Below are positions 1-8,385 of a stretch of DNA of 35,175 nt, piece after piece. Source of the stretch: Knoellia aerolata DSM 18566 (GTDB lineage Bacteria > Actinomycetota > Actinomycetes > Actinomycetales > Dermatophilaceae). How positions within the stretch are numbered: the stretch's first letter is position 1; the number at the start of each line of letters is the position of its first letter. The notes below the pieces were generated by a model. That model saw only the letters and a program-made list of their open reading frames with translations. It was not told where the DNA came from and made no database searches. The translations under genes and the position numbers were made by a program. Location: positions 1 through 35,175 of the forward strand of contig NZ_AVPL01000039.1 of assembly GCF_000768695.1 (NCBI RefSeq), written 5' to 3'.

Positions 1-147
1 ATCCGGGCCTCGGGCCCTCCCGGTGCTGGCGTCCCCTCCATCCCATCATCGTACACCCGTTCGACGACAGTCGGAAGGGTTCTCCACAGGCAATTGCACT
101 GTGGCGCAAGGATATTGGCAGAACTGGAATCCCCAAAGCGGTGCGGC
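1..147. other. Left-edge non-coding stretch downstream of apbE
   Basis: I see no gene that I can support here. The only structure is an imperfect palindrome at about 84-104, CCACAG - 9 nt - CTGTGG, whose centre contains the smaller palindrome GCAATTGC. It could be an operator of a gene lying left of the window or a weak terminator for apbE. The sequence alone cannot decide this. Confidence 0.3.
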
Positions 148-957
148 TCAGGGCCTCCGACCCATCCGATGGGTGATGAGCCGGTACGCCGGGTCCTTGC
201 GACTCATGAGGCGTGCGGCCTGCGCCGGGTCGACAAAGGCGGCGGTCGCCCAGACGTCGGCCCACATGAGGTCCGGACCCACGACGGTGGCGGACCCCGC
301 GCGAGAGAGCCCCTGCCCTGTGCGGGGATCGACGATGTGCGCGCCACGTGCCGTGGCACCCGACGTCGCGACCGCGCCTCGGGTGAGGCTCACGACGTCC
401 AGGACACGCGTGCGGTCCGCGGGGTCCTCGATGCCGATCCGCCACACCGGCTCGCCGCCACCCATCCCGCGACCGGCCCCGACGACGATGTCGCCGCCGG
501 CGCCGATGCTGTACGAGATCGCCGGGACCGTGTCGAGGTGTGCGGCCGCTCCTGCGACGGCCCAGCCCTTGACCAGACCCAGCGGGTCGAACGCCACTCG
601 GCCTCCGTCCCGCGAGCGCCATGCGCGGAACAACCCGTCGGTCCGGTCCTCGGCCTCGAGCGACAGCTCGACCACCTCTGCGAGCCAGGGATGGGCCTCG
701 CCGTCGTCGAGCTCGCCGTGCTGCAGACGGAGCAGGTCGCTGTCGGCTCGCCACGTGCTGAGCACCCGGTCGACGCGCCGCAGGTGCGCGAACACGCGGT
801 CGGCCGCGGCGGCGACGTCGGAGCGGTCGGGCTGCTCGGCGCGGACGTGGACACTCACCGGGAGGCCCATGAGCTGGCGCACGAACGCCCTGCGTCCCCA
901 GGGAGCCCGGTGACGGTCACCGCGCGCCGCCCGGACCGGGACCTCGCCGGTGATCAC
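148..957 (-). CDS. apbE: ApbE family FAD:protein FMN transferase
   Basis: The 269-residue product matches the ApbE family, which moves FMN from FAD onto a Thr/Ser of extracytoplasmic FMN-binding domains. Visible family landmarks are FDPLGLVKGWAV (about 123-134), IGAGGDI (151-157), AVATSG (195-200), HIVDPRTG (207-214) and the metal-site stretch ADVWATA (233-239, Asp234 and Thr238). There is no clear lipobox or signal peptide, so the flavinylation compartment is uncertain; many ApbE proteins are exported. The GTG start at 957 overlaps the TGA of the upstream FMN-binding gene by 4 bp (GTGA), so translation is probably coupled and the start is well supported. The neighbour carries the SGAT acceptor motif, which makes it the obvious substrate. 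Confidence 0.9.
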   Translation of the reverse strand: MITGEVPVRAARGDRHRAPWGRRAFVRQLMGLPVSVHVRAEQPDRSDVAAAADRVFAHLRRVDRVLSTWRADSDLLRLQHGELDDGEAHPWLAEVVELSLEAEDRTDGLFRAWRSRDGGRVAFDPLGLVKGWAVAGAAAHLDTVPAISYSIGAGGDIVVGAGRGMGGGEPVWRIGIEDPADRTRVLDVVSLTRGAVATSGATARGAHIVDPRTGQGLSRAGSATVVGPDLMWADVWATAAFVDPAQAARLMSRKDPAYRLITHRMGRRP

Positions 958-1460
958 AGGTTGGCCTTGTCGATGGCCGACTGCAGGGACTCGACGTACC
1001 CGTGTGACGTGTAGGTCGCCCCGGACACCATGTCGATGGAGGCGCTCTGCGCCGCGACCGTCTCCTCGTCGAGGATCGGCACGGCACGGCTGTTGATCTC
1101 CTGGTCACGGTGGTCCTGCCACGGCACCTGGGTCACCGTCGAGGCCGTGATCCGGCCGTCGACGACGGTGATCTGGACCTGCACGTCGCCGAACCGCGTC
1201 GACACCGCGTCGCCGAGCACCGTCTGGCCAGCCGAGCTGCCCGAGTTGCCGGAGCTACCCGAGGACGACGACGAACCGGACGAGTCGGACGACGAACCCG
1301 AGGAGTCGGAACTCGTCCCCCCTCCGGCGGCGGCGACGGTGCCGGGCCCGGCGGTCGAGACGATGCTCGTCGCCGTGCAGCCCGAGGTCGACGTGCGGTA
1401 GCTGAAGAGCAGCACGATGATCGTCAACGTGCTCGCGGCCCAGAGGGTGATGCGTCGCAT
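954..1460 (-). CDS. Membrane-anchored FMN-binding domain protein, likely flavinylated electron carrier
   Basis: This 168-residue protein has an N-terminal hydrophobic anchor (about 4-20), a long Ser/Gly-rich linker (about 44-78) and a C-terminal FMN-binding domain like that of RnfG and NqrC. The motif DMVSGATYTS (143-152) is the recognised flavinylation site, in which Thr149 would receive FMN by a phosphoester bond. A Cys at 28 lies just after the hydrophobic stretch but the surrounding residues are not a good lipobox, so I favour a transmembrane anchor. The ATG at 1460 has AAGGAC about 7 nt upstream. It lies between the ferric-reductase-like gene and apbE, which suggests that it accepts electrons at the outer face. 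The leader carries a 9-bp tandem repeat (1482-1544). Confidence 0.87.
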   Translation of the reverse strand: MRRITLWAASTLTIIVLLFSYRTSTSGCTATSIVSTAGPGTVAAAGGGTSSDSSGSSSDSSGSSSSSGSSGNSGSSAGQTVLGDAVSTRFGDVQVQITVVDGRITASTVTQVPWQDHRDQEINSRAVPILDEETVAAQSASIDMVSGATYTSHGYVESLQSAIDKANL

Positions 1461-1481
1461 GGGGGCGTCCTTGGTCTGCTT

Positions 1482-1544
1482 GGTCGGTCAGGTCGGTCAG
1501 GTCGGTCAGGTCGGTCAGGTCGGTCAGGTCGGTCAGGTCGGTGA
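1482..1544. repeat. 9-bp tandem repeat, seven units (GGTCGGTCA)
   Basis: Six exact copies of GGTCGGTCA are followed by one copy with a single change (GGTCGGTGA). The array fills most of the 101-bp gap between the ferric-reductase-like gene and the FMN-binding gene, ending about 21 bp upstream of the latter's start codon. In the transcript (minus strand) it reads TGACCGACC repeated. It is not part of either reading frame. Confidence 0.97.
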
Positions 1545-1561
1545 GGCCGGGGGTGGCGTCG

Positions 1562-2965
1562 TCAGTACGCGAAGCGCTCGAGGTGGACCTGCTCGGGAGC
1601 GGCGCCGGCTGCGAGAACCGCGGTCCGGGCCGCCGCCATCCACCCCGGGCTCCCGCACAGGTAGACGTCGCGCTCGGCCACGTCCGGGACCACGTGTCGC
1701 AGTCCCTCGACGTCGGTCAGGTGCTGGGCGGCCCGGGGCAGCCATGAGACCCGTCCGGGGATGCGCGGCCCGTCGACGAGCACGTAGCTCGCTCCACGAG
1801 TCCGGGCCAGGTCGGCCAGCTCGCCAGCGAGGACGGCGTCGTCGGCCGCACTGACGCGGTGCAGCACGGTCACGTCGCCGGGATCCTGGTCGAGCTCCTC
1901 GAGGAGGGCACGCATCGGAGTGATGCCGATGCCCGACCCCATGAGCAGCACCTTGCGGCGGGAGCGCACGCCCTCGTGGAGCCGGCCGTAGGGTCCTTCG
2001 ACGAGGACTCTCGTGCCGGGGCGGAGTCCAGCCAGGGCCGAGCTTCCGTCACCCACGTGTGCCGCGGTGAACCTCAAGGTGTGTCCGTCGGGAGCCGCGG
2101 AGAGCGAGTAGGGGTGCGCCCGGGTCCAGCCGTCCTCGCCGACGAACCGCCACTGGAAGAACTGGCCGGCCCTTGCCGGGATCCGTGCCACGCCCGGTCC
2201 GCCGACGGTCACGGTGGTCACCTCGGGCCCGTCCCGGCGCACGTCGACGACCCGCAGTGGGGCACGCAGCGAGCGCCACACGGGCACCCCGATCCGGAAG
2301 GCGAGCACGGCACCGAGCGAGACGGCATACAGGCTCCACCAGAGCACGGTCGCGGTCGTCGACGCGGTGAAGTCGGACCCCGTCCAGAGCTGGTGCGGAA
2401 GCGCGAGCCCGGCCCCGAGGTAGGCGTAGAGGTGGATGAGGTGCCACGACTCGTAGCGGAGCCGGGCCCGGGCCTTCTTGACGGACGTGACGACGACCAT
2501 CCCCAGCGCGAGCGTCCCGGCGACCGCGAGGAGCATGCCGGGGTAGTTCACGACGAGGTCGACGAGCGTTCCCCAGAGGCCGCGCGGCGAGGCGGCGGCG
2601 TAGCCGAGGACGATGAGGACGACATGCCCCACCATCAGCGTGAACGAGGTGAAGCCGACGAGCCGGTGGGTGCGGGCGAGCTCGTCCTGGCCCCACGCCT
2701 GCTCGAACCACGGCACCCGGGCCATGAGCAGGACCTGCACGAGGATCAGGGCCGAGGCGACGAGGCCGGCGAGCCTGCCGGTCGACGTGAGGGCCCCGCC
2801 GAGGGAGCCGAGCTCCTGGAAGCCTCCGTGCGCCGACCAGAGGCCGGTCACCGCGACGAGCAGCGCCCAGAGCAGGAGTTCCGACGCTTCACGCCACCAG
2901 CGCGGCACGGGACGGGGGACGCGGCGCACGGCGAGGGGCGCCGTCGGTGCGAGAGACGTCGTCAT
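1562..2965 (-). CDS. Ferric reductase-like transmembrane flavocytochrome with FAD/NAD(P)H-binding reductase module
   Basis: From the ATG at 2965 the protein has 467 residues. The N-terminal half holds about six membrane segments with histidines at 100, 114, 175, 178 and 191 that suit haem ligation. The C-terminal half is a ferredoxin-NADP reductase-type module: HPYSLS (284-289) for FAD, EGPYG (323-327), GSGIGITP (343-350) for the nucleotide, and CGSPGWM near 437-443. Electrons would pass from cytosolic NAD(P)H through FAD and haem to the outer side, where the flavinylated partner sits. A longer frame starts at 3025, but its first 20 residues look non-coding and the 2965 ATG has a NANNNT hexamer 7 nt upstream. 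Related domains occur in NADPH oxidases and in ferric or sulfoxide reductases, so the final acceptor cannot be read from the sequence. Confidence 0.88.
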   Translation of the reverse strand: MTTSLAPTAPLAVRRVPRPVPRWWREASELLLWALLVAVTGLWSAHGGFQELGSLGGALTSTGRLAGLVASALILVQVLLMARVPWFEQAWGQDELARTHRLVGFTSFTLMVGHVVLIVLGYAAASPRGLWGTLVDLVVNYPGMLLAVAGTLALGMVVVTSVKKARARLRYESWHLIHLYAYLGAGLALPHQLWTGSDFTASTTATVLWWSLYAVSLGAVLAFRIGVPVWRSLRAPLRVVDVRRDGPEVTTVTVGGPGVARIPARAGQFFQWRFVGEDGWTRAHPYSLSAAPDGHTLRFTAAHVGDGSSALAGLRPGTRVLVEGPYGRLHEGVRSRRKVLLMGSGIGITPMRALLEELDQDPGDVTVLHRVSAADDAVLAGELADLARTRGASYVLVDGPRIPGRVSWLPRAAQHLTDVEGLRHVVPDVAERDVYLCGSPGWMAAARTAVLAAGAAPEQVHLERFAY

Positions 2966-2972
2966 ACCACCG

Positions 2973-2978
2973 AGGTTC
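2973..2978 (-). promoter_or_regulatory. Possible -10 element for the ferric reductase-like gene
   Basis: The minus strand reads GAACCT seven nt before the ATG at 2965. It fits the spacing of the leaderless promoters seen elsewhere in the window but lacks the leading T, so support is weak. Confidence 0.25.
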
Positions 2979-3056
2979 GCGACGGGATCTGTACGCCGGC
3001 TGTGGACGACCCGTCGGGAACCCATGAACCACCGCGGCGGTCACGAGACCCGCGGG

Positions 3057-3737
3057 TCAGGCCGTCGGGTCGCTCCGGACGACGACGCCGTCGACGAGGA
3101 CGACGTCGGCACGCGCGTCCCCGCCCTCGACCCGGCGGGCGTTGGCCTCGTCGGAGCGCAGCACCCACGCCGTGGCGTCGTCGGTGTCCCGCCCGGTCCC
3201 GACGTGCCGCGACACGAGCCGGCCGACCCGGGCATCGGCGTCCAGCCCGCACCACCACACCTCGTCGAGCAGCGGCGGCACCGACGTCCACGGCTCCTCG
3301 TCGAGCAGGAGGTAGTTGCCCTCGGTGACCACGAGGTCCGCCTCCACCGGCACGACGAGCGAGTCCGGCACCGGCTCCCCCTCGACGTGGTCGAAGCTCG
3401 GCGCCGGGACCGGCACGCGCGGCACCGCGCGCACGGCCGCCAGCACACCGGCATACGCCGCGGTGTCGAAGGTGTCGGGGGCGCCCTTGCGGTCGCGCCG
3501 GCCGAGGTCGTCGAGCTCGCGGTTGGTCAGGTGGTAGCCGTCCATCGGCACGTGGGCGACGTGCCCCGACAGGGACGGGTGCGCGGCGGCGGCCGCCAGC
3601 AGCCGGGTCACGAGCGTGGTCTTGCCGGCTCCCGGCGGCCCGGCGATGCCCAGGACCGCACGTCGTGGCGCCACCGACGCGACGACGGCGGCCAGCCGGT
3701 CGACGAGGTCCTCGACCCGGAGCGGCTCACCAGACAC
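3057..3737 (-). CDS. P-loop nucleoside/nucleotide kinase family protein
   Basis: This 226-residue protein has a Walker A motif GPPGAGKTT (33-41), the MDGYHL stretch (65-70) whose Asp is typical of the phosphoribulokinase/uridine kinase/pantothenate kinase group, and RKGAPDTFD further on. The family includes the FrcK-type and YggC-type proteins, whose substrates are mostly unproven. It probably phosphorylates a small alcohol, nucleoside or sugar in the cytosol; the exact substrate is not visible. The GTG start at 3737 lies 11 bp inside the end of the TSUP gene, so the two are co-translated as the tail of the proS operon. Confidence 0.8.
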   Translation of the reverse strand: MSGEPLRVEDLVDRLAAVVASVAPRRAVLGIAGPPGAGKTTLVTRLLAAAAAHPSLSGHVAHVPMDGYHLTNRELDDLGRRDRKGAPDTFDTAAYAGVLAAVRAVPRVPVPAPSFDHVEGEPVPDSLVVPVEADLVVTEGNYLLLDEEPWTSVPPLLDEVWWCGLDADARVGRLVSRHVGTGRDTDDATAWVLRSDEANARRVEGGDARADVVLVDGVVVRSDPTA

Positions 3738-4506
3738 CGAGCACCTGCCCGCCGATGCGGATGGTGAAGGCCGCGACCACGACGACGAAGACCACGCGGA
3801 CGAAGCCGCTGCCCCGCGACACCGCGGTGCGGGCGCCGACGTAGCCCCCGAGGAGGTTCGCTGCAGCCATCACGGCACCAACCTTCCACATGACGTGGCC
3901 GCCGGGGGCGAACACCGTGAGGGCGCCGAGGTTGGTGGCGAAGTTCGCGATCTTGGCCTTGGCGCTCGCCTCGAGGAACGCGTAGCCCATGAGCCCGACG
4001 AGCGCGAACACCATGAACGAGCCCGTCCCCGGCCCGAGGGCGCCGTCGTAGATGCCGATGACGAAGCCGACGAGCATCGCCGTCACCGTGTGCCGGGTAC
4101 CGTCCCAGCGCAGCGCGGTGTCGGTGCCGAGTGCGGGCTTGGCGAGGGTGTAGCCACCGACGGCCACGAGCATGACGAGGATGATCGGGTTGAACGCGGA
4201 CTTGGGGATGTTCAGGCCGATGAGCGCTCCCCCGATGGCGCCCACGTAGGCCACGGCCGCCATCGGGAGGGCGGTGCGCAGGTCGGGCCGGACCCGCCGC
4301 CAGTAGGTGGTCGCGCTGGCGACCGTGCCCGCGATCGAGCCGATCTTGTTCGTCGCGAGCACCTGCGCCGGTGACGCACCCGGGAAGCCGAGGAGGAGCG
4401 CGGGGATCTGGATGAGCCCTCCCCCGCCGACGACGGCGTCGATCCACCCGGCGACGAACCCGGCGAGGGCCATGAGCGCCAGCGTGGTCAGCTCGGGGTC
4501 GTTCAT
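3727..4506 (-). CDS. TSUP (TauE/SafE) family membrane transporter
   Basis: The 259-residue protein is almost entirely hydrophobic, with about eight membrane segments in two related halves. Both halves keep the family's glycine-rich motifs: DAVVGGGGLIQIP near residue 23 and YDGALGPGTGSF near 154. TSUP proteins move sulfite, sulfoacetate or other sulfur-containing organic anions, or have unknown substrates. It starts 18 bp after the HAD gene and overlaps the kinase by 11 bp, so it belongs to the proS-HAD-TSUP-kinase unit. Nothing in the neighbourhood points to sulfur metabolism, so the substrate is left open. Confidence 0.87.
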   Translation of the reverse strand: MNDPELTTLALMALAGFVAGWIDAVVGGGGLIQIPALLLGFPGASPAQVLATNKIGSIAGTVASATTYWRRVRPDLRTALPMAAVAYVGAIGGALIGLNIPKSAFNPIILVMLVAVGGYTLAKPALGTDTALRWDGTRHTVTAMLVGFVIGIYDGALGPGTGSFMVFALVGLMGYAFLEASAKAKIANFATNLGALTVFAPGGHVMWKVGAVMAAANLLGGYVGARTAVSRGSGFVRVVFVVVVAAFTIRIGGQVLGVW

Positions 4507-4524
4507 GCCCCGGTCATGCGCGGG

Positions 4525-5286
4525 TCACGGCTGCGACCAGGCGTCGACGATGTCGAGGATGTCGAGCAGCTCGTGCGCCACCGCGTCCGGGGTGACGTCG
4601 ACGTCGACCTGCTGGTCGACCGGGATGTCGCTGTGCGGGACCCAGATCGCGCGCATCCCGACCTGCTGGGGACCGTGGATGTCCTCGAACGGCCGGTCAC
4701 CGACGTAGGCCGCGCACTCGGGCTCCACCCCGAGGGCCTCGCAGGCGGCGAGGAACGCGTCGGCGTGCGGCTTCACGACGTGGATCTCGGACGAGTACAC
4801 GTCGGCGTCGAGCAGGTCGAGGACGCCGTCGCGCTCGAAGACCTCACGGTGGAACTCGCGCGACCAGATGGTGTTGGACAGCACGCCGACCCGAATTCCC
4901 CTCTCCCGCAGTCCTTCCCAGAGTGGGCGAACCTGCTCGTCGGTGTGGGTGTGCGGCTCCCAGAACCCGCGGTATGCCGCGAGGGCCAGGTGGTGCCGGT
5001 CGTGCGCCGGGTCGACCCCCGCCGCGTCGAGGATCGCCTCGAGGGTCGAGCTGGAGTGGTCGGTCCGGCCCCGCTGCCACGCCACGGCCTCGGCCTCGTG
5101 GATGCGCAACGCGAGCGAGTCGGCCTCGGCGAGCTCGTCCGCGGGCATCTCGCTCGCCTCGATCGGGACGCCGTGGACCTCGCGGGCGTAGACGCGCCAC
5201 TGCTCGGGCAGGTCGACGTCGTGCCAGGGCGTGAGGGTGCCGCCCCAGTCGAAGATCACCGCGTCGAGGTGGCGGGAGCGGGTCAC
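4525..5286 (-). CDS. HAD superfamily hydrolase with DWGGT nucleophile motif
   Basis: The 253-residue protein shows the four HAD motifs: FDWGGTLT (12-19, nucleophile Asp13), GVLSNT (134-139, Ser137), Lys172 in VVKPHAD, and YVGDRPFED (194-202). An alpha-helical cap lies between motifs I and II. Phosphatases of this superfamily usually have a second Asp two residues after the nucleophile as the general acid; here it is Gly15, so the chemistry may differ or be slow. The open frame extends much further upstream, but only in-frame shadow of proS lies there. The GTG at 5286 overlaps the proS stop by 4 bp (GTGA), which fixes the start. Confidence 0.85.
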   Translation of the reverse strand: MTRSRHLDAVIFDWGGTLTPWHDVDLPEQWRVYAREVHGVPIEASEMPADELAEADSLALRIHEAEAVAWQRGRTDHSSSTLEAILDAAGVDPAHDRHHLALAAYRGFWEPHTHTDEQVRPLWEGLRERGIRVGVLSNTIWSREFHREVFERDGVLDLLDADVYSSEIHVVKPHADAFLAACEALGVEPECAAYVGDRPFEDIHGPQQVGMRAIWVPHSDIPVDQQVDVDVTPDAVAHELLDILDIVDAWSQP

Positions 5287-7076
5287 GCCCCGGCCCCGGC
5301 CACCCGGCCGCGCACCTCGTCGACGATCTCGTCGACGGCGGACTCGACGGCGACCTCGCGGCGCTCGCCGGAGCGGCGGTCCTTGATCTCGATGACGCCG
5401 TTCTCGAGCGACTTGCCGACGACGACGATCGTCGGGATGCCGATGAGCTCGGAGTCCTTGAACTTCACGCCCGGGCTGACCTTCTCGCGGTCGTCGTAGA
5501 GGACGTCGAGCCCCTGCGCCTCGAGGGCGGCGGTGATCTCGTCGGCCTTGGCGAAGACGTCGCCGTCGCGGTCGCGGTTCTTGCCCGTGGCGACGACGTG
5601 CACGTCCGCCGGAGTGACGGCGCGCGGCCAGCACAGCCCGATCTCGTCGAGCGTGCCCTCGGCGACGGCGGCGACCGCGCGGGAGACACCGACGCCGTAG
5701 GAGCCCATCGTCACGGTGACGAGCTTGCCGAACTCGTCGAGGACCTTGAGGTCGAGCGCCTCGGCGAACTTGCGGCCGAGCTGGAAGATGTGGCCCATCT
5801 CGATGCCGCGGGCGGTGTGCAGGACGCCGTTGCCGTCGGGGCTCGGGTCGCCGTCACGGACCTCGGCGGCCTGGATCGTCCCGTCGGCGGTGAAGTCACG
5901 GCCGAGGACGAGGTCGAGGACGTGCTTGCCGTGCTCGTCCGCGCCAGTGACCCACGCGGAGCCCTCGGCGATGCTCGGGTCGAGGACGTAGCGGATCCTG
6001 GACTCCTTGTCCTCACCGAGGACCCCGGGGCCGATGTAGCCCTTGACGAGGCTCGGGTTGGCGGCGAAGTCCTTCTCCTCGAACGCGGCCACCTCCGCAG
6101 GGGCGACCTGGGCCTCGAGCCGCTTGGGGTCGACCTCGCGGTCGCCCGGCACGCCGATGGCGAGCGGCACACGCGCGCCGTCGGGCTGGACGAGCACGAC
6201 GACGACGTTCTTGAGGGTGTCGGCGGCGGTCCACTCGCGACCGTCGGGGCGCGGGTGGTTCGCGTTGAGCGAGGCGACGAGCGTGTCGATCGTCGGGGTG
6301 TCGGGGGTGTCCTCGACGTGCGCGGCCGGCACGCCCGAGGCGTCGACGGGGCCTGCCTGCGGCACGACGACGGCCTCGACGTTCGCGGCATACGTGCCGG
6401 CGTCGTTGCGGACGAACGTGTCCTCACCGATCGCGCTCACGGCGAGGAACTCCTCGCTCGCCGAGCCGCCCATGGCACCGGACATCGCGGCGACGATGAC
6501 GTACTCGAACCCGAGCCGGTCGAAGATCCGGACGTAGGCCGCGCGGTGCGCGTCGTAGGACGCCTGCAGCCCCTCGTCGCTCACGTCGAACGAGTACGAG
6601 TCCTTCATGAGGAACTCGCGCCCGCGCAGGAGCCCGGCGCGCGGACGCGCCTCGTCGCGGTACTTGTTCTGGATCTGGTAGATGGACAGCGGCAGGTCCT
6701 TGTAGGAGCCGTACATGTCCTTGACGGCGAGGGTGAACATCTCCTCGTGCGTCGGCCCGAGCAGGTAGTCGACGCCCTTGCGGTCCTTGAGCCGGAAGAT
6801 GTTGTCGCCGTACTCGGTCCAGCGGTTCGTCGTCTCGTAGGGCTCGCGCGGCAGCAGCGCCGGGAAGGTCAGCTCCTGCGCCCCGATGGCGTCCATCTCC
6901 TCGCGCACGATCCGCTCGACCTTGCGCAGCACCTTGAGCCCGAGCGGCAGCCACGTGTAGATGCCGGGGGCGGCGCGCCGGATGTAGCCGGCGCGCACGA
7001 GGAGCCGGTGGCCGGGCAGCTCGGCGTCGGCCGGGTCGTCGCGCAGGGTTCGCAGGAACAGCGACGACATGCGCAT
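5283..7076 (-). CDS. proS: Prolyl-tRNA synthetase (bacterial type with editing insert)
   Basis: This class II synthetase charges tRNA-Pro. It has the conserved N-terminus [19 protein letters not shown], the LGPTHEE segment (about 106-112), motif 2 around [12 protein letters not shown] (about 144-155), the large editing insertion in the middle (roughly 210-390), motif 3 [12 protein letters not shown], and a C-terminal anticodon-binding domain. The length of about 597 residues fits the bacterial type. Start choice: ATG at 7076, although a GTG at 7082 has the better-spaced GGAG (7 nt); the long upstream extension of the frame is not conserved-looking. It heads an operon with the HAD, TSUP and kinase genes. 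Confidence 0.96.
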   Translation of the reverse strand: MRMSSLFLRTLRDDPADAELPGHRLLVRAGYIRRAAPGIYTWLPLGLKVLRKVERIVREEMDAIGAQELTFPALLPREPYETTNRWTEYGDNIFRLKDRKGVDYLLGPTHEEMFTLAVKDMYGSYKDLPLSIYQIQNKYRDEARPRAGLLRGREFLMKDSYSFDVSDEGLQASYDAHRAAYVRIFDRLGFEYVIVAAMSGAMGGSASEEFLAVSAIGEDTFVRNDAGTYAANVEAVVVPQAGPVDASGVPAAHVEDTPDTPTIDTLVASLNANHPRPDGREWTAADTLKNVVVVLVQPDGARVPLAIGVPGDREVDPKRLEAQVAPAEVAAFEEKDFAANPSLVKGYIGPGVLGEDKESRIRYVLDPSIAEGSAWVTGADEHGKHVLDLVLGRDFTADGTIQAAEVRDGDPSPDGNGVLHTARGIEMGHIFQLGRKFAEALDLKVLDEFGKLVTVTMGSYGVGVSRAVAAVAEGTLDEIGLCWPRAVTPADVHVVATGKNRDRDGDVFAKADEITAALEAQGLDVLYDDREKVSPGVKFKDSELIGIPTIVVVGKSLENGVIEIKDRRSGERREVAVESAVDEIVDEVRGRVAGAGA

Positions 7077-7120
7077 GGCCACAGGGGGTCTCCATCGATC
7101 GGGGTGGGGGAACGTGCCCA

Positions 7121-7126
7121 AGGATA
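7121..7126 (-). promoter_or_regulatory. proS: Candidate -10 element for proS
   Basis: The minus strand reads TATCCT, with TGAACG 17 nt further upstream as a possible -35. This would give an untranslated leader of about 35 nt. One copy of the CGGCATAC motif (7138-7145) falls in the spacer. Confidence 0.4.
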
Positions 7127-7228
7127 ACGACGCGGGCGTATGCCGTTCACGCCCATTCCCCGGTACCTCGCCGTCAGCGACCCGGCGGGCCGCGTCTCGG
7201 CGAGGTGCGCTCGTGATGTGGCCGTGCG

Positions 7229-7651
7229 TCAGGGCCTGGCGAAGACCCCCTCGACGAACCGGCTCAGCTGCCGGTCATCCAGGTGCTTGGCGAGGTCGGC
7301 CTCGCTGATCATGCCGACGAGCTTGTGGTCGGCCATGACCGGCAGGCGCTTGATCTGCTCCCGCCCCATCGTCTCGACGATCGTCACCATGTCGGTGTCG
7401 GCGTCGACCCACGTCACCTTGCCCTGGGCGAGCTCGGCAGCGGTGCACGCACTCGGGTCCTTGCCCTCGGCGATGCACTTGATGACGATGTCGCGGTCGG
7501 TGATGATCCCGTGCAGCTTCTCGTCGTTGCCGCAGATCGGCAGCGCGCCGACCCCCAGGTCGCGCATCATCCTGGCCGCTTCGTCGAGCGTCTGGTCCTC
7601 CGCGATGCACTGCGTTCCCGCGTGCATGATGTCTCGGGCCGTCGTCGTCAT
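7229..7651 (-). CDS. Paired-CBS-domain protein resembling mycobacterial Hrp1
   Basis: The 140-residue protein is two CBS domains back to back (about 8-62 and 73-132). From memory it aligns along its whole length with M. tuberculosis Rv2626c (hypoxic response protein 1): the start [33 protein letters not shown] and [15 protein letters not shown]. The cysteines that form a disulfide in Hrp1 (14 and 39) are present here as Cys15 and Cys40. CBS pairs usually bind adenine nucleotides, but Hrp1 has no known ligand. The ATG at 7651 has a strong GAGGAGGT site; a longer frame upstream is not supported. A GGGGACTT half-site near 7670-7677 faintly recalls a DosR box. It stands alone, divergent from the alkyltransferase-like gene. 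Confidence 0.9.
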   Translation of the reverse strand: MTTTARDIMHAGTQCIAEDQTLDEAARMMRDLGVGALPICGNDEKLHGIITDRDIVIKCIAEGKDPSACTAAELAQGKVTWVDADTDMVTIVETMGREQIKRLPVMADHKLVGMISEADLAKHLDDRQLSRFVEGVFARP

Positions 7652-7826
7652 GGTGACCTCCTCGGTGGTGGGGACTTCCGGGGCGGCGCACGGGTCTGGC
7701 CCGGACGACGAGGGCCAGGTCCGGGCACGCCGTCGATGCCACTCTCCACCGATGGCCCGAGCGAGCACAACCCCCACCTTGGGCTCACCGCGGCGCGCGG
7801 CGACGGTGCTCGTCACGACCTCGTCC

Positions 7827-7832
7827 TAGGCT
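7827..7832 (+). promoter_or_regulatory. -10 element of a leaderless promoter (alkyltransferase-like gene)
   Basis: TAGGCT stands 7 nt before the ATG at 7840, and no Shine-Dalgarno site is present. This is the arrangement of a leaderless transcript. Confidence 0.55.
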
Positions 7833-7839
7833 GGCCACC

Positions 7840-8370
7840 ATGGCGAGCGAGCTGACGATCGAGCGGGTGCTGACCCTCGTCGAGCTCGTGCCGCGGGGCC
7901 GGATCGTGAGCTACGGCGACCTCGCGCAGATCGTCGGGATCGGGCCGCGGCAGGTCGGGTCGTTCATGGCCCGCCACAGCGACGGGCTCCCCTGGTGGCG
8001 CGTCACCAACGCGTCCGGAGACCTGCCGAGGGACCTGCTCGACCAGGCCCGACCGCACTGGGCCGACGAGGGGATCCTCGTCAAGCGCAACGGTCTGGGC
8101 TGCCGGATCGCGGACCACCGCGCCGACCTCGACGCCCTGGCCACGGCATACCGGGTCCGCATCGCCGACACGCTCGACCGGATGGGGAGCGCGATCCCGC
8201 ACACGAGCGACCCGGCGGCGGCCGCCTTGGCCGCGGCGGGGATCACGACGCTCGAGGAGCTGAGCGAGTGGCGCCGCGCCGACGTCCTCGCGCTGCACGG
8301 GATGGGACCCAAGGCGCTGGGGATGCTCGACACAGCCCTGGCCGGGGCGGGGCTGGCGTGGAGAACGTGA
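7840..8370 (+). CDS. Alkyltransferase-like protein (ATL) with C-terminal helix-hairpin-helix
   Basis: Residues 1-105 follow the DNA-binding domain of O6-alkylguanine-DNA alkyltransferase: SYGDLA (24-29), the arginine-finger loop GPRQVG (35-40) and the active-site region. That region reads PWWRV (51-55), where the enzyme has PCHRV, so the acceptor cysteine is replaced by Trp and the following His as well. This marks it as an ATL, a non-catalytic protein that binds O6-alkylguanine and hands it to nucleotide excision repair. Residues about 125-176 form a helix-hairpin-helix-like tail (GITTLEEL, LHGMGPKAL), a second DNA-binding part not found in E. coli or yeast ATL. The start is fixed by the TAGGCT element. 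Confidence 0.87.
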   Translation: MASELTIERVLTLVELVPRGRIVSYGDLAQIVGIGPRQVGSFMARHSDGLPWWRVTNASGDLPRDLLDQARPHWADEGILVKRNGLGCRIADHRADLDALATAYRVRIADTLDRMGSAIPHTSDPAAAALAAAGITTLEELSEWRRADVLALHGMGPKALGMLDTALAGAGLAWRT

Positions 8371-8385
8371 GCGCCGGGCGCCGCG

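Noticed and set aside
1482-1544. The 9-bp tandem array as a CRISPR or plasmid iteron set
   Set aside because: Units are contiguous with no spacers and no cas or rep gene is near; it is a simple tandem repeat in an operon gap.
2613-3767. A plus-strand frame of 384 codons across the ferric reductase start and the P-loop kinase
   Set aside because: It is antisense to two genes with clear motifs and shows no domain of its own.
5598-7127. A 509-codon open frame antisense to proS
   Set aside because: It mirrors the codon structure of proS (Val/Asp/Leu-rich) and has no recognisable domain or start signal.
7669-7682. A DosR binding site upstream of the Hrp1-like gene
   Set aside because: Only one half of the consensus palindrome is matched, and it lies within about 30 nt of the start codon; kept only as a remark.
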